Shown here piece after piece: positions 1-8,497 of a stretch of 64,000 nucleotides of DNA (positions are counted from its first letter, which is position 1; the number at the start of each line of letters is the position of its first letter). The DNA is taken from NCBI GenBank assembly GCA_023422775.1, contig JAFAGM010000069.1, positions 1 to 64,000 of the forward strand, in the 5' to 3' direction. The notes under the pieces are model-generated. The model had not been told where the DNA came from and did no database searches. It worked only from the letters and a program-made list of their open reading frames with translations. Origin of the DNA: Pseudomonadota bacterium (lineage in GTDB: Bacteria > Pseudomonadota > Alphaproteobacteria > Rhizobiales > Xanthobacteraceae). The position numbers and the translations under genes are program-made.

Positions 1-1224
1 GATCCGGCGCGGCTGTTATATGGTCCGCTTGAGCCGTTCCTCGTCGAGGGCAATTTCCCGGTGCGGGCCGGGCAGATCCGGCGTGCCTCGCTGCTGCCGG
101 TCTGGCAGTGGCTGAGCCGCGATGCCGTGCCCGAGGCCGCAGTCGCATTCGAAACGACGCTCGCCGAGATCCGGCTGACCGGCTCGAACGCAGGCCTCGA
201 AGCGGCTACCCGCAAGTTCCAGTTCGCCGTGGCCGACGCGATCGTCAAGATCGCCACGCCGGCAGCGGGCGACGACAGGCACCGGACGCTGGCGCGGATC
301 GGCCCACTCAATGTCGTCGAAGACCTGCTGTTGATCGGCGCGGTGCTGCGGGGGCGCGAGGCGATGGATTCGCTTGGGAGCCGGCTTCCGCGGCAGATAC
401 GGACCCTGGCGGATGCGCAGATTGCGACGGTGAGTTCGGCGCTGAACGCCCCCTCGCTGCAGACCTCGCAAATGCTGCCGTTCGCGCTGTCGCTGATCAT
501 GCAGCGGCTCGCGGCGCCATGGCAGATCATCCGTCTTGCCATCAAGATGGCGGGCTCGGACGACGAGATTCGCGTTGCCGCCACGCCCTATGGCGTCGCC
601 GTCACGATCGCGCTTCATGATCTCTCCTACCTCGCAGCCTGCTTGCGCACCGACATCAGGCGCGGCCATCTCGACAATGTCGGCGACCAGTTGAAGATCC
701 TGCACGACGGCGTGCGCGGCCTGCGCACCGAGCTGGACCTGCGCAACGATTCCGCCTGGGGCCGGCAGTTGACGTCGATCCGCGCCGATATCTCCAACTC
801 GCTGCAGTCGGAGATCGAGAGCGTGCCGGGGCGCGTCCGCCGCATCCTGCGCCAGCGCGCCGACAAGGACATCGCTTCCGCGCCGAAGATCGATCCGTCC
901 GAAGTCGAGGAGGCGGCCGCGCTGATCGACTTCGTGGCGGTATGTCGCACCTATGCCAGCGAACTCGCGATCAACGAAGTGACGCTGCGGACCTATTCCG
1001 ATCTGCAGCAATATGTCGAGAAGTCCACCGAAGGGCTCGTGCAGGCGCTGCGCGGCGGCGACACCAGGGCGCGCGCCTACCGGCAGATGCAGGTCAGCGC
1101 GGCGATCCGCTTCTGCGAGGTCCTGTTCGGCCAGGACTACGCGTCGCTGATGAGCCGGGCGGCCGAAAATGCCGTGACCGGCGAGCGCAAGCCGGCCCGG
1201 GCCGGTCAGGCAAAATCAAAATAG
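1..1224 (+). CDS. Unknown protein, 5' end outside window
   Basis: The reading frame is open from base 1 and ends at TAG 1222-1224, so the true start lies upstream; an internal GTG at 61 is probably not the start. The visible 407 residues are mostly helical, with no signal peptide, membrane segment or enzyme motif that I can name. The C-terminus is basic and rich in Ala and Lys. It lies 160 bases before ccmI on the same strand, but the gap and the lack of a recognisable theme give no reason to link it to cytochrome maturation. Coding is supported by length and by third-position GC bias. I do not recognise the family. Confidence 0.75.
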   Translation, partial: DPARLLYGPLEPFLVEGNFPVRAGQIRRASLLPVWQWLSRDAVPEAAVAFETTLAEIRLTGSNAGLEAATRKFQFAVADAIVKIATPAAGDDRHRTLARIGPLNVVEDLLLIGAVLRGREAMDSLGSRLPRQIRTLADAQIATVSSALNAPSLQTSQMLPFALSLIMQRLAAPWQIIRLAIKMAGSDDEIRVAATPYGVAVTIALHDLSYLAACLRTDIRRGHLDNVGDQLKILHDGVRGLRTELDLRNDSAWGRQLTSIRADISNSLQSEIESVPGRVRRILRQRADKDIASAPKIDPSEVEEAAALIDFVAVCRTYASELAINEVTLRTYSDLQQYVEKSTEGLVQALRGGDTRARAYRQMQVSAAIRFCEVLFGQDYASLMSRAAENAVTGERKPARAGQAKSK

Positions 1225-1384
1225 CGGCACCGGGCCGCCATGCTGCCGGCGGGTCCGCAAACCCGTGGCCCGCGGTTCCCTGCTGCCGCAATTGTCAATT
1301 GCCGGGCTTGCCGCCGGTGGTGTAAAGCGGCGCATCGGCGCTTAGTGCTATTCTAAAAGCGTCGTTTCGCCCGGGAACTGCTTG

Positions 1385-2488
1385 ATGACGCTGTGGTTTG
1401 TGTTCGCGCTGATGACGGTCGCGGCGATCTTTGCGGTGCTCTGGCCATTGAGCCGCAGCTCGGCGCCGCAGGCTGGCGGCAATGAGGCCACCGTGTACAG
1501 GGACCAGCTTGCCGAGATCGATCGCGATGCCGCAGCCGGGCTGATCGGGGTAGCCGAAGCCGAGGCTGCGCGGGTCGAGATCGGCCGCCGGCTGCTGGCC
1601 GCCGCGGATGCCGAACGCGATCTGCCGGCCCGGCCGAGCCTCGGCCTGCGCCGCGCATCGGCCGTCCTGGCGCTGGTGGCGCTGCCGGTCGCGGCGGTGA
1701 CCTTCTATCTGTCGCTCGGCACGCCGCAGCTTGGCGACTTTCCGCTGGCGTCGCGCACCCGCACCGTGGATGCCAACCAGCCGCTCGACAACATGGTGGC
1801 GCAGGTCGAGGCGCATCTGGAAAAAAATCCGACCGATGGGCGCGGCTGGACCGTGCTGGCGCCGGTGCTGGCGCGGCTTGGCCGCTACGACGATGCCGTC
1901 CGCGCCTATCGCAATTCGATCACTTACGCCGGCGACAGCGCCGAGCGCCGGGCCGATCTGGGCGAAGCCCTTGCCGGTGCTGCGGGCGGCGTGGTGACGG
2001 CGGAGGCCAAGGCCGAATTCGAACGCGCGGTTGCGCAGAACGCAGACGATCCCAAGGCAAGCTATTTCCTCGGGCTGGCGGCCGAACAGGACGGACGGGC
2101 GGCCGACGCTGCTTCGATCTGGCGCGGCATGCTCGCCAAGGCGCCGGCGGATGCGCCGTGGCGGCCTTTGCTGCAGTCCGCGCTGGCGAGGGTCGGTGGT
2201 CCGGCTCCGCCCGCGCTCCCCACCGAGGCGATGGCGGCGGCCAGGGATATGAGCGAGGACGACCGCGGCGCGATGGTTCGCGGCATGGTCGATCGGCTCG
2301 CGACGCGGTTGAAGCAAAATGGCGACGATGTCGAGGGATGGCTGCGACTGCTGCGCGCCTATACGGTCATGGGCGAACGCGAGAAGGCGGCGAGCGCGCT
2401 CGGTGACGCGCGCCAGGCGGTTGCCAACGATGCCGAACGCTTGCGCCAGCTCAATGAGGGCGCAAGGAACCTCGGGCTAGATGGATAG
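1385..2488 (+). CDS. ccmI: Cytochrome c maturation protein CcmI (CycH)
   Basis: CcmI holds apocytochrome c and delivers it to the CcmF/CcmH haem ligation complex in the periplasm. The 367-residue protein has an N-terminal membrane segment (residues about 2-20), a cytoplasmic loop with the family-typical YRDQLAEIDRD stretch, a second membrane segment near residues 95-115 (VLALVALPVAAVTFYLSL), and a periplasmic TPR-like C-terminal region (residues about 140-360, for example GWTVLAPVLARLGRYDDAV). ATG 1385 is chosen; an in-frame TTG lies directly before it at 1382. ccmE follows 42 bases later, giving the usual rhizobial cycHJKL order. Length and layout are normal for the family. Confidence 0.93.
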   Translation: MTLWFVFALMTVAAIFAVLWPLSRSSAPQAGGNEATVYRDQLAEIDRDAAAGLIGVAEAEAARVEIGRRLLAAADAERDLPARPSLGLRRASAVLALVALPVAAVTFYLSLGTPQLGDFPLASRTRTVDANQPLDNMVAQVEAHLEKNPTDGRGWTVLAPVLARLGRYDDAVRAYRNSITYAGDSAERRADLGEALAGAAGGVVTAEAKAEFERAVAQNADDPKASYFLGLAAEQDGRAADAASIWRGMLAKAPADAPWRPLLQSALARVGGPAPPALPTEAMAAARDMSEDDRGAMVRGMVDRLATRLKQNGDDVEGWLRLLRAYTVMGEREKAASALGDARQAVANDAERLRQLNEGARNLGLDG

Positions 2489-2530
2489 GTACAGGATGCG
2501 CCGGGGCAGGTGCGAAGACAGAGGACATTC

Positions 2531-3034
2531 ATGACCCGCAAGCAGCGGCGTTTGACCATGATCGGCGGTTCGCTTGCGGTGCTCGCGGTGGCGGCGGCGC
2601 TGGTGCTGAACGCGATGCGCGACTCCATCGTGTTCTTTTCCACGCCCTCGATGGCGGCCGAGAAGCAGATTCCGCCCGGCAAGCGCTTTCGTCTCGGCGG
2701 TCTGGTGCAGCCTGGCTCGCTGGTGCGCGGCGACAATCTTGCGGTGAATTTCAGCATCGCCGATGGTAGCGCCACGCTGCCGGTCGCCTACAGGGGAATT
2801 TTGCCCGACCTGTTTCGCGAGGGGCAGGGCGTCGTCGCCGAAGGCGTGCTCGATGCCTCCGGGGTCTTCAAGGCCGATACCGTACTGGCAAAGCACGACG
2901 AGACCTACATGCCCAGGGACGTCGCCGATGCGCTGAAGAAGCAGGGCCACTGGAAGGATGATTACGGCACGAAGCCGGGCAGCGCAGCCGCGGCCGCGCC
3001 GACCCAAGGCGCTTCGAAAGGGGCGTCGCGGTGA
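2531..3034 (+). CDS. ccmE: Haem chaperone CcmE (CycJ)
   Basis: CcmE is a membrane-anchored periplasmic chaperone that binds haem covalently and passes it to CcmF. The 167-residue protein has one N-terminal membrane anchor (residues about 10-28, IGGSLAVLAVAAALVL) and an OB-fold domain. The haem-binding histidine is His122 in KHDETYMP, with Tyr126 as the usual axial ligand. The C-terminal tail is disordered and rich in Ala, Gly and Lys. ATG 2531 is chosen because it starts the canonical MTRKQRRL N-terminus; upstream in-frame codons have no homologous character. The stop overlaps the ccmF GTG start by four bases, so the two are probably translationally coupled. Confidence 0.95.
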   Translation: MTRKQRRLTMIGGSLAVLAVAAALVLNAMRDSIVFFSTPSMAAEKQIPPGKRFRLGGLVQPGSLVRGDNLAVNFSIADGSATLPVAYRGILPDLFREGQGVVAEGVLDASGVFKADTVLAKHDETYMPRDVADALKKQGHWKDDYGTKPGSAAAAAPTQGASKGASR

Positions 3035-5013
3035 TCGCGGAAGCCGGGCATTACGCGCTGGTGCTGGCGCTCGTGCTGGCGCTGATCCAGTCCACGGTGC
3101 CGATCCTCGGTGCTGTCAGGGGCGACCATGCCCTGATGAACGTCGCGCGCTCGACGGCGCTGGCGCAATTGCTGTTCGTGGCTGCGTCGTTCGCGGCGCT
3201 GGTGACGCTGTACGTCGTGTCGGACTTTTCCGTCGCCAACGTATTCGAGAACTCGCACTCGACGAAGCCGCTCCTCTACAAGATCACGGGCGTCTGGGGC
3301 AATCACGAAGGATCTATGCTGCTGTGGGTCGCGATCCTGGCGCTGTTCGGCGGCTTGGTCGCCGCCTTCGGCAACAATCTGCCGCTGTCGTTGCGCGCGC
3401 ATGTGCTGGCGGTGCAGGGCTGGATCGCCAGCGCGTTCTATCTGTTCATCCTGGTCACCTCGAATCCGTTCTTGCGCATCGTGAGCCCGCCGGTCGAGGG
3501 CAGGGATCTCAATCCGGTGCTGCAGGACATCGGCCTCGCGGTGCATCCGCCGATGCTCTATCTCGGCTATGTCGGCTTCTCGATCTCGTTCTCTTTCGCC
3601 GTCGCGGCGCTGATCGAGGGCCGGATCGACGCGGCCTGGGCGCGCTGGGTTCGGCCCTGGACGCTCGTGGCGTGGATATTCCTCACGCTCGGCATCGCGA
3701 TGGGATCCTACTGGGCCTATTACGAGCTCGGCTGGGGCGGCTGGTGGTTCTGGGATCCGGTCGAGAATGCCTCGCTGATGCCCTGGCTCGCCGGCACCGC
3801 GCTGCTGCATTCGGCCGTGGTGATGGAGAAGCGCAATGCGCTGAAGGTCTGGACCATCCTGCTTTCGATCCTGACGTTCTCGCTATCACTGCTCGGCACC
3901 TTCCTGGTGCGCTCGGGCGTTCTGACTTCGGTGCACGCGTTTGCGACCGACCCGGCGCGCGGCGTATTCATCCTGCTCATCCTCTGCCTTTTCATCGGCG
4001 GCAGTCTCTCGCTGTACGCGTGGCGCGCGTCGGCGCTGAAGCAGGGCGGGCTGTTCGCGCCGATCTCGCGCGAAGGCGCACTCGTGCTCAACAATCTGTT
4101 TCTGACCTCGGCCTGCGCGACCGTCTTCATCGGAACGCTGTATCCGCTGGCACTCGAGGTCTTGACCGGCGACAAGATTTCGGTCGGCGCGCCGTTCTTC
4201 AACCTGACCTTCGGTCCGTTATTTGTGCCGCTGATGGTCGCAATGCCGTTCGCGCCGCTGATGGCGTGGAAGCGCGGCGATCTGCGTGGAGCGGCGCAAC
4301 GGCTGACGGCGGCGGGCGTCGCCGCGCTGATCGCGATCGCCGGGCTGTGGGCATGGACCTGGGGCGGTCCCACGCTCGCCCCGCTCGCAATCGGACTGGC
4401 GGTCTTCGTCATCGCTGGCGCGCTGTGCGATCTCGCCGAACGCACGGCGCTGTTCCGAGCGCCGCTGGCGACTGCGATGGCGCGCGCGCGAGGATTGCCG
4501 CGCGCAACCTGGGGGACGGCGTTCGCACATGCCGGCGTCGGCGTCGCCCTGATCGGTATCGTCTGCGAAACCACCTGGAACAGCGAATATATCGGCACGA
4601 TGAAGCCGGACGATGTCGCGAGGGTCGCGGGCTACGAGCTGAAGCTCGATGGCGTTTCGCAGCGGCAGGGCCCGAATTTTCGCGAGATGATCGCCCGCTT
4701 CACGGTTACCCTCGATGGCAGGGAACTGCGCGCGATGACGCCGTCGAAGCGCAATTTCACCACGCGGGGGTCATCGACCACCGAAGCAGCGCTGCTGACC
4801 CGCGGCGCCAGCCAGCTCTACGTTTCGCTCGGCGATACCAACGCCGAGGGCGCCGTCGCGGTGCGGATCTATCACAAGCCGTTGGTGCTGCTGATCTGGT
4901 GGGGACCGGTGCTGATGGCGTTCGGCGGCCTGCTGTCGCTGTCGGACCGCCGCCTGCGCGTCGGCGCGCCGAAGCCCGCCAAGGCCGCGCGCGCCCTGCA
5001 GCCGGCGGAATAG
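3031..5013 (+). CDS. ccmF: Haem lyase subunit CcmF (CycK)
   Basis: CcmF is the polytopic core of the system I cytochrome c haem ligase. The 660-residue protein has many membrane segments and the Trp-rich WWD haem-handling motif near residues 231-252 (LGWGGWWFWDPVENASL). The conserved histidine positions of the family (NHEGS near residue 91, VHPPM near 171) are present. It starts with GTG at 3031, overlapping ccmE by four bases. In most rhizobial genomes, as I recall, ccmH follows at once; here 828 bases with an antisense toxin-antitoxin pair separate them. The protein itself looks complete. Confidence 0.95.
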   Translation: MIAEAGHYALVLALVLALIQSTVPILGAVRGDHALMNVARSTALAQLLFVAASFAALVTLYVVSDFSVANVFENSHSTKPLLYKITGVWGNHEGSMLLWVAILALFGGLVAAFGNNLPLSLRAHVLAVQGWIASAFYLFILVTSNPFLRIVSPPVEGRDLNPVLQDIGLAVHPPMLYLGYVGFSISFSFAVAALIEGRIDAAWARWVRPWTLVAWIFLTLGIAMGSYWAYYELGWGGWWFWDPVENASLMPWLAGTALLHSAVVMEKRNALKVWTILLSILTFSLSLLGTFLVRSGVLTSVHAFATDPARGVFILLILCLFIGGSLSLYAWRASALKQGGLFAPISREGALVLNNLFLTSACATVFIGTLYPLALEVLTGDKISVGAPFFNLTFGPLFVPLMVAMPFAPLMAWKRGDLRGAAQRLTAAGVAALIAIAGLWAWTWGGPTLAPLAIGLAVFVIAGALCDLAERTALFRAPLATAMARARGLPRATWGTAFAHAGVGVALIGIVCETTWNSEYIGTMKPDDVARVAGYELKLDGVSQRQGPNFREMIARFTVTLDGRELRAMTPSKRNFTTRGSSTTEAALLTRGASQLYVSLGDTNAEGAVAVRIYHKPLVLLIWWGPVLMAFGGLLSLSDRRLRVGAPKPAKAARALQPAE

Positions 5014-5029
5014 CCGATATGAAGCGCCT

Positions 5030-5506
5030 TCAATGCTGACCGCGCCGACGTTTCATATCTGCGACTACCTGCTTACGTTTGGCGAATCTTGCCGGATCAG
5101 CCTCTTGCTCCGATACCGCAATGGTCGACAACATATCCAACGGTACCCCGAGCGCCCGCGCGAATTTGCGGTGTAGGGCCAATGGCCCTTGGCGTTTGCC
5201 TGTTTCGAGGTCGGACAGATAGTTCTGCGTAATCTGAACTCCTTCGGCATTGGCCAATTCAGTTTGAGTCCAACCGCGGAATTGGCGCAAAACACGGATC
5301 GGATTTTCTCCGTTTGCCAGACGATCCACGACGCCCATCGGCAAAACCGGCGTGCCGTCTGCAATTTCCTTCTTTGCTCGCGCAACTAGCCGTGCAGTAC
5401 CTCTGTCTTCTTCAGCCTCCTGTTCAAAAGCCTTGAGACGTTCGTATTCTGCACGTGGGACAATGGCCACTTCGCCGTCGGGAGTCACCTTGAATTTTAC
5501 CCTCAT
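5030..5506 (-). CDS. XRE-family antitoxin (HigA-like)
   Basis: This 158-residue protein is the antitoxin partner of the upstream RelE-like toxin. A helix-turn-helix of the XRE/Cro type lies at about residues 75-135 (RVLRQFRGWTQTELANAEGV, then YLSDLETGKRQGPL). The N-terminal half, starting MRVKFKVTPDGEVAIVP, is the extended region that usually binds the toxin. It follows the toxin gene by nine bases, in the toxin-first order typical of higBA modules. The protein should repress its own promoter through the palindrome at 5767-5785. It ends 16 bases from the end of ccmF, tail to tail. The DNA is visibly less GC-rich than the flanking ccm genes, which suggests acquisition. Confidence 0.88.
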   Translation of the reverse strand: MRVKFKVTPDGEVAIVPRAEYERLKAFEQEAEEDRGTARLVARAKKEIADGTPVLPMGVVDRLANGENPIRVLRQFRGWTQTELANAEGVQITQNYLSDLETGKRQGPLALHRKFARALGVPLDMLSTIAVSEQEADPARFAKRKQVVADMKRRRGQH

Positions 5507-5515
5507 GACATCCTC

Positions 5516-5758
5516 TCAATCATAGATTTCCCGCCGGTGTCCAACCCCTACGACAACTATAGATCCCGCTTCTTCGTAGAAAATCACACGCCAGTCGCCG
5601 ACACGAAATCTTGCACCAGCCTGGCCTTTCAGCTTCTTGACATCGCCCTGACCGGTCGCCGCGTAGGCCTCAAGTTTCTTCTTGATCCGTTCTCGAACTT
5701 GCGGCGAAAGCTTGAGCCATTGGCGTGTCGCAACCGGTGTGAATCCGACCTGACTCAT
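5516..5758 (-). CDS. RelE/HigB-type toxin
   Basis: An 80-residue protein of the RelE/ParE fold, expected to cleave mRNA on the ribosome. The family signature is in the C-terminal half: VKKLKG, then FRVGDWRVIFYE and a terminal VGHRREIYD, with conserved Arg and His/Tyr at the usual positions. ATG 5758 is chosen; an in-frame TTG at 5788 would lie inside the operator palindrome. Toxin precedes antitoxin. The pair sits antisense between ccmF and ccmH, so its transcripts would run against the ccm operon. RelE and HigB subfamilies cannot be separated with confidence by eye. Confidence 0.88.
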   Translation of the reverse strand: MSQVGFTPVATRQWLKLSPQVRERIKKKLEAYAATGQGDVKKLKGQAGARFRVGDWRVIFYEEAGSIVVVGVGHRREIYD

Positions 5759-5766
5759 AGCGCGCA

Positions 5767-5785
5767 ATATCGCATAAAGCGATAT
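5767..5785. promoter_or_regulatory. Palindromic operator of the toxin-antitoxin pair
   Basis: A perfect inverted repeat, ATATCGC-ATAAA-GCGATAT, begins eight bases upstream of the toxin start codon. Position and symmetry fit an XRE-antitoxin autoregulatory operator. It lies in the 83-base gap that also leads into ccmH on the other strand. Confidence 0.65.
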
Positions 5786-5841
5786 CAATGTCTAGCCGAA
5801 AATTTGATGACGTCGGTGGTGATGGGGAGTAGAAGCTCCCA

Positions 5842-6348
5842 ATGAGATCGGCGCGCATCATTCTGCTGGCCTTGGTAAGCTTGGTTTTTCTGCCCTCGTT
5901 GCCTGCCTACGCCGTGCAGCCCGACGAGATCATGGCGGATCCGGCCAAGGAAGCACGGGCGCGTGATCTGTCGCGCGAGCTGCGCTGCATGGTGTGCCAG
6001 AACCAGTCGATCGACGATTCGGATGCCCCGCTGGCGCGCGACCTGCGGCTGCTGGTGCGCGAACGCATCGCATCCGGCGACAGCGACGACCAGGTGATCG
6101 ATTTTCTGGTGGCGCGCTACGGCGAGTTCGTGCTGCTGAAGCCGCGCTTCACGCCGCACACGCTGCTGCTGTGGCTGTTGCCGCCGCTGGCACTGGTCGG
6201 TGGCGGGCTGGCCCTGTGGGCCTTCAGCCGGCGTCGCTCGCAACCTTCCGGCGCCGACGATCCATCCTTGCTCAAATTGAGCGAAGAGGAGGAGGCCCGC
6301 CTGGAGCGCCTGATCGCGATGGAATCGCCGCCGGAAAAGCCGGTTTAA
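5842..6348 (+). CDS. ccmH: Cytochrome c maturation thioreductase CcmH (CycL)
   Basis: CcmH keeps the apocytochrome CXXCH cysteines reduced for haem attachment. The 168-residue protein has a signal peptide (residues about 1-24, ending PAYA), the catalytic LRCMVCQNQ motif with Cys49 and Cys52, and a C-terminal membrane anchor (LLLWLLPPLALVGGGLALWAF, about residues 108-128). It normally forms the last gene of the ccm operon. Here it is 828 bases from ccmF because of the toxin-antitoxin insertion. A short hairpin (GGGAG 5825-5829 with CTCCC 5836-5840) covers the likely ribosome-binding bases just before the ATG. Whether ccmH is still read from the ccmI promoter or from a new one is open. Confidence 0.94.
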   Translation: MRSARIILLALVSLVFLPSLPAYAVQPDEIMADPAKEARARDLSRELRCMVCQNQSIDDSDAPLARDLRLLVRERIASGDSDDQVIDFLVARYGEFVLLKPRFTPHTLLLWLLPPLALVGGGLALWAFSRRRSQPSGADDPSLLKLSEEEEARLERLIAMESPPEKPV

Positions 6349-6567
6349 CCGGCCTCCATCCCGCAGCGGCTTTCCATCTTCCGAAAGCCGTTTTTCTGCC
6401 CGCGCCAGGCCATCGAGAGGCTGCGCTAAACTGCCGCATCCACAACTTTCTCCATTACAAAAGTTTAACTCGGCGGCCAGCACGCGGTAAGGCGCGAGAC
6501 CCCATCTTGGGCGCGTCAGGTGCTCGCTCCGCACCATCGAAATTCACGCTCTGGAGATATTGGCAAC

Positions 6568-8163
6568 ATGACCGAACGTCCCGTCGATCCATCCTCGCAT
6601 CCATCCCACGGCGCAAAGGGCCGTTCGCTGTTCTCGGCGCGCAAGTTCGCGCTGATGGCCTCCGTCGTCGCCGGTCTCGGCGCCGCCGTGTATGGTTTCA
6701 GCCCGCAGGGTCCGGTCGATGTCTTCACCAGTGCGGCGCACGCGCAGGTCAACAAGGAAGTTCGCCAGGTCGAGCGCCCGATCGGCTTTGCAGACATCGT
6801 CGAGCGCGTGAAGCCGTCGGTGATCTCGGTCAAGATCAAAATCGCAGACAAGACCGCCAAGGGCGACGACAGCGCCAACAAGGACGACGACTCGCCGTTC
6901 CAGCCGGGCTCGCCGATGGAGCGCTTCTTCCGCCGCTTCGGTGGTCCGGATGGGCTGCCCCCGGGCATGCGCGGTGGTCCCCGCGGCGGCCGTGGTCCGG
7001 TGACGGGCCAGGGTTCCGGCTTCTTCATCTCGGCTGACGGCTATGCCGTGACCAACAACCATGTGGTCGACGGCGCCGACAAGGTCGAGGTCACCATGGA
7101 CGACGGCAAGACCTACACCGCCAAGGTGATCGGCACCGATCCGCGCACCGACCTCGCGCTGATCAAGGTCTCCGGCCGCACCGACTTCCCGTTCGCCAAG
7201 CTGTCCGATGCCAAGCCGCGGATCGGCGACTGGGTGCTCGCCGTCGGTAATCCGTTCGGCCTCGGCGGCACCGTCACCGCCGGCATCGTTTCGGCTTCCG
7301 GCCGCGACATCGGCAACGGTCCGTATGACGACTTCATCCAGATCGACGCGCCCGTGAACAAGGGCAACTCCGGCGGTCCGGCGTTCGACACCAATGGCGA
7401 AGTGATGGGCGTCAACACCGCAATCTATTCGCCATCCGGCGGCAGCGTCGGCATCGCGTTCTCGATTCCCGCCGCGACGGTCAAGAACGTGATCGCCCAG
7501 CTCAAGGACAAGGGCTCGGTCAGCCGCGGCTGGATCGGCGTCCAGATCCAGCCGGTGACCGCTGACATTGCCGACAGTCTCGGCATGAAGAAGGCGGAAG
7601 GCGCACTGGTCGCGGAACCGCAAGCCAATGGCCCGGCGGCGAAGGCCGGCATCCAGTCCGGCGACGTCATCACCGGGGTCAACGGTGAGCCGGTCAAGGA
7701 TGCGCGCGAACTCGCCCGCACCATCGGCGGCCTCGCGCCTGGCAACGCCGTGAAGCTCAACGTGCTGCAGAAGGGCCAGGACAAGGTCATCAACCTCACG
7801 CTCGGCCAGTTGCCGAACACGATCGAGGCCAAGGCCAGCACCGACCAGGACGACAAGGGTGGCGCCAGCAAGGGAACCGGTGTTCCGAAGCTCGGCCTGA
7901 CGCTTGCCCCCGCCAACAGCGTGGCGGGCGCCGGCAAGGAAGGCGTCGTGGTCACCGAAGTCGACCCGAAGAGCGCGGCAGCCGACCGCGGCTTCAAGGA
8001 AGGCGACGTCATTCTCGAAGTCGCCGGCAAGAGCGTCGCCAACGTCGGCGAAGTCCGCGACGCGATCGATGCCGCACGCACCGACAACAAGAACAGCGTT
8101 CTCATGCGGGTGAAGAGCGGCGGTTCGTCGCGCTTCGTGGCGGTGCCGCTGGCCAAGGGTTAA
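6568..8163 (+). CDS. degP: Do-family periplasmic serine protease (DegP/HtrA-like)
   Basis: This enzyme degrades or refolds misfolded envelope proteins. The 531-residue protein has an N-terminal cytoplasmic stretch and a signal anchor near residues 27-45. The trypsin-like domain shows the triad His165 (TNNHVV), Asp195 (RTDLALIK) and Ser268 (GNSGGPAF). Two PDZ domains follow (about 300-390 and 425-525). Between residues 100 and 148 there is a Gly/Arg-rich loop (GMRGGPRGGRGP), as in many rhizobial Do proteases. ATG 6568 is chosen; an upstream in-frame codon at 6520 gives non-conserved residues. A strong terminator follows. The neighbouring two-component pair suggests an envelope stress context, but that is inference. 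Confidence 0.93.
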   Translation: MTERPVDPSSHPSHGAKGRSLFSARKFALMASVVAGLGAAVYGFSPQGPVDVFTSAAHAQVNKEVRQVERPIGFADIVERVKPSVISVKIKIADKTAKGDDSANKDDDSPFQPGSPMERFFRRFGGPDGLPPGMRGGPRGGRGPVTGQGSGFFISADGYAVTNNHVVDGADKVEVTMDDGKTYTAKVIGTDPRTDLALIKVSGRTDFPFAKLSDAKPRIGDWVLAVGNPFGLGGTVTAGIVSASGRDIGNGPYDDFIQIDAPVNKGNSGGPAFDTNGEVMGVNTAIYSPSGGSVGIAFSIPAATVKNVIAQLKDKGSVSRGWIGVQIQPVTADIADSLGMKKAEGALVAEPQANGPAAKAGIQSGDVITGVNGEPVKDARELARTIGGLAPGNAVKLNVLQKGQDKVINLTLGQLPNTIEAKASTDQDDKGGASKGTGVPKLGLTLAPANSVAGAGKEGVVVTEVDPKSAAADRGFKEGDVILEVAGKSVANVGEVRDAIDAARTDNKNSVLMRVKSGGSSRFVAVPLAKG

Positions 8164-8218
8164 ATGAAGAGATGGGAGGTTTCGCCGGCATCAGTCGCCC
8201 CCGCCGACGGCTCCTTCC

Positions 8219-8243
8219 GGGAGCGGGTCCAAAACCCGCTCCC
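8219..8243. other. Perfect 10-bp stem hairpin after degP
   Basis: GGGAGCGGGT (8219-8228) pairs perfectly with ACCCGCTCCC (8234-8243) across a five-base loop. No T-run follows, so it is more likely an RNA-stabilising or pausing hairpin than a terminator by itself. The true terminator is 50 bases further on. Confidence 0.6.
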
Positions 8244-8292
8244 ACAGGCTACCTTCCGGTGGAATACGCCCCCCTCCGTCGGAAGGGTCTAA

Positions 8293-8330
8293 GGGCGGTG
8301 AGGTCCCCCAGCTTCACCGCCCGCTTTTTT
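8293..8330 (+). terminator. Rho-independent terminator of degP
   Basis: GGGCGGTGA (8293-8301) pairs with TCACCGCCC (8314-8322), and a GCTTTTTT tract follows. It ends the degP transcript and separates it from the downstream two-component genes. Confidence 0.85.
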
Positions 8331-8336
8331 CACTTT

Positions 8337-8389
8337 GAGAGCATGATCCGGAAAAGCGGAAGCCGGTTTTCCGAAGGGATCATGATCAG
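8337..8389. repeat. Dispersed palindromic intergenic repeat
   Basis: An imperfect palindrome runs from GCATGATCCGGAAAAGCGG to CCGGTTTTCCGAAGGGATCA. I recall this GCATGATCCGGAAAA element as a very common Bradyrhizobium intergenic repeat. It lies in the 334-base gap between degP and the response regulator gene, a gap that otherwise holds only the two hairpins. Confidence 0.6.
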
Positions 8390-8497
8390 GCAGGAAGATA
8401 GAGCCGGAAGATTTTTCGAGGAAAGGTCATCCCGTTCTATCGAGAACGGCCGGTCGCCTTGCATGTGCGGGGCGACCGGGCCATGGTGAGAGAAAGC

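Noticed and set aside
2958..5039. A 693-residue + strand frame over ccmF
   Set aside because: It is the shifted-frame shadow of ccmF, rich in Arg, Gly and Ala, with no family motifs. The ccmF frame has all conserved motifs.
5019..5039. ATG with a short frame after ccmF as a possible remnant of an older ccmH start
   Set aside because: Only six codons before a stop, and the present ccmH has a complete signal peptide. The idea cannot be supported without a comparison strain.
5788..5788. TTG start for the toxin
   Set aside because: It would place the operator palindrome inside the coding region. ATG 5758 gives the standard RelE length.
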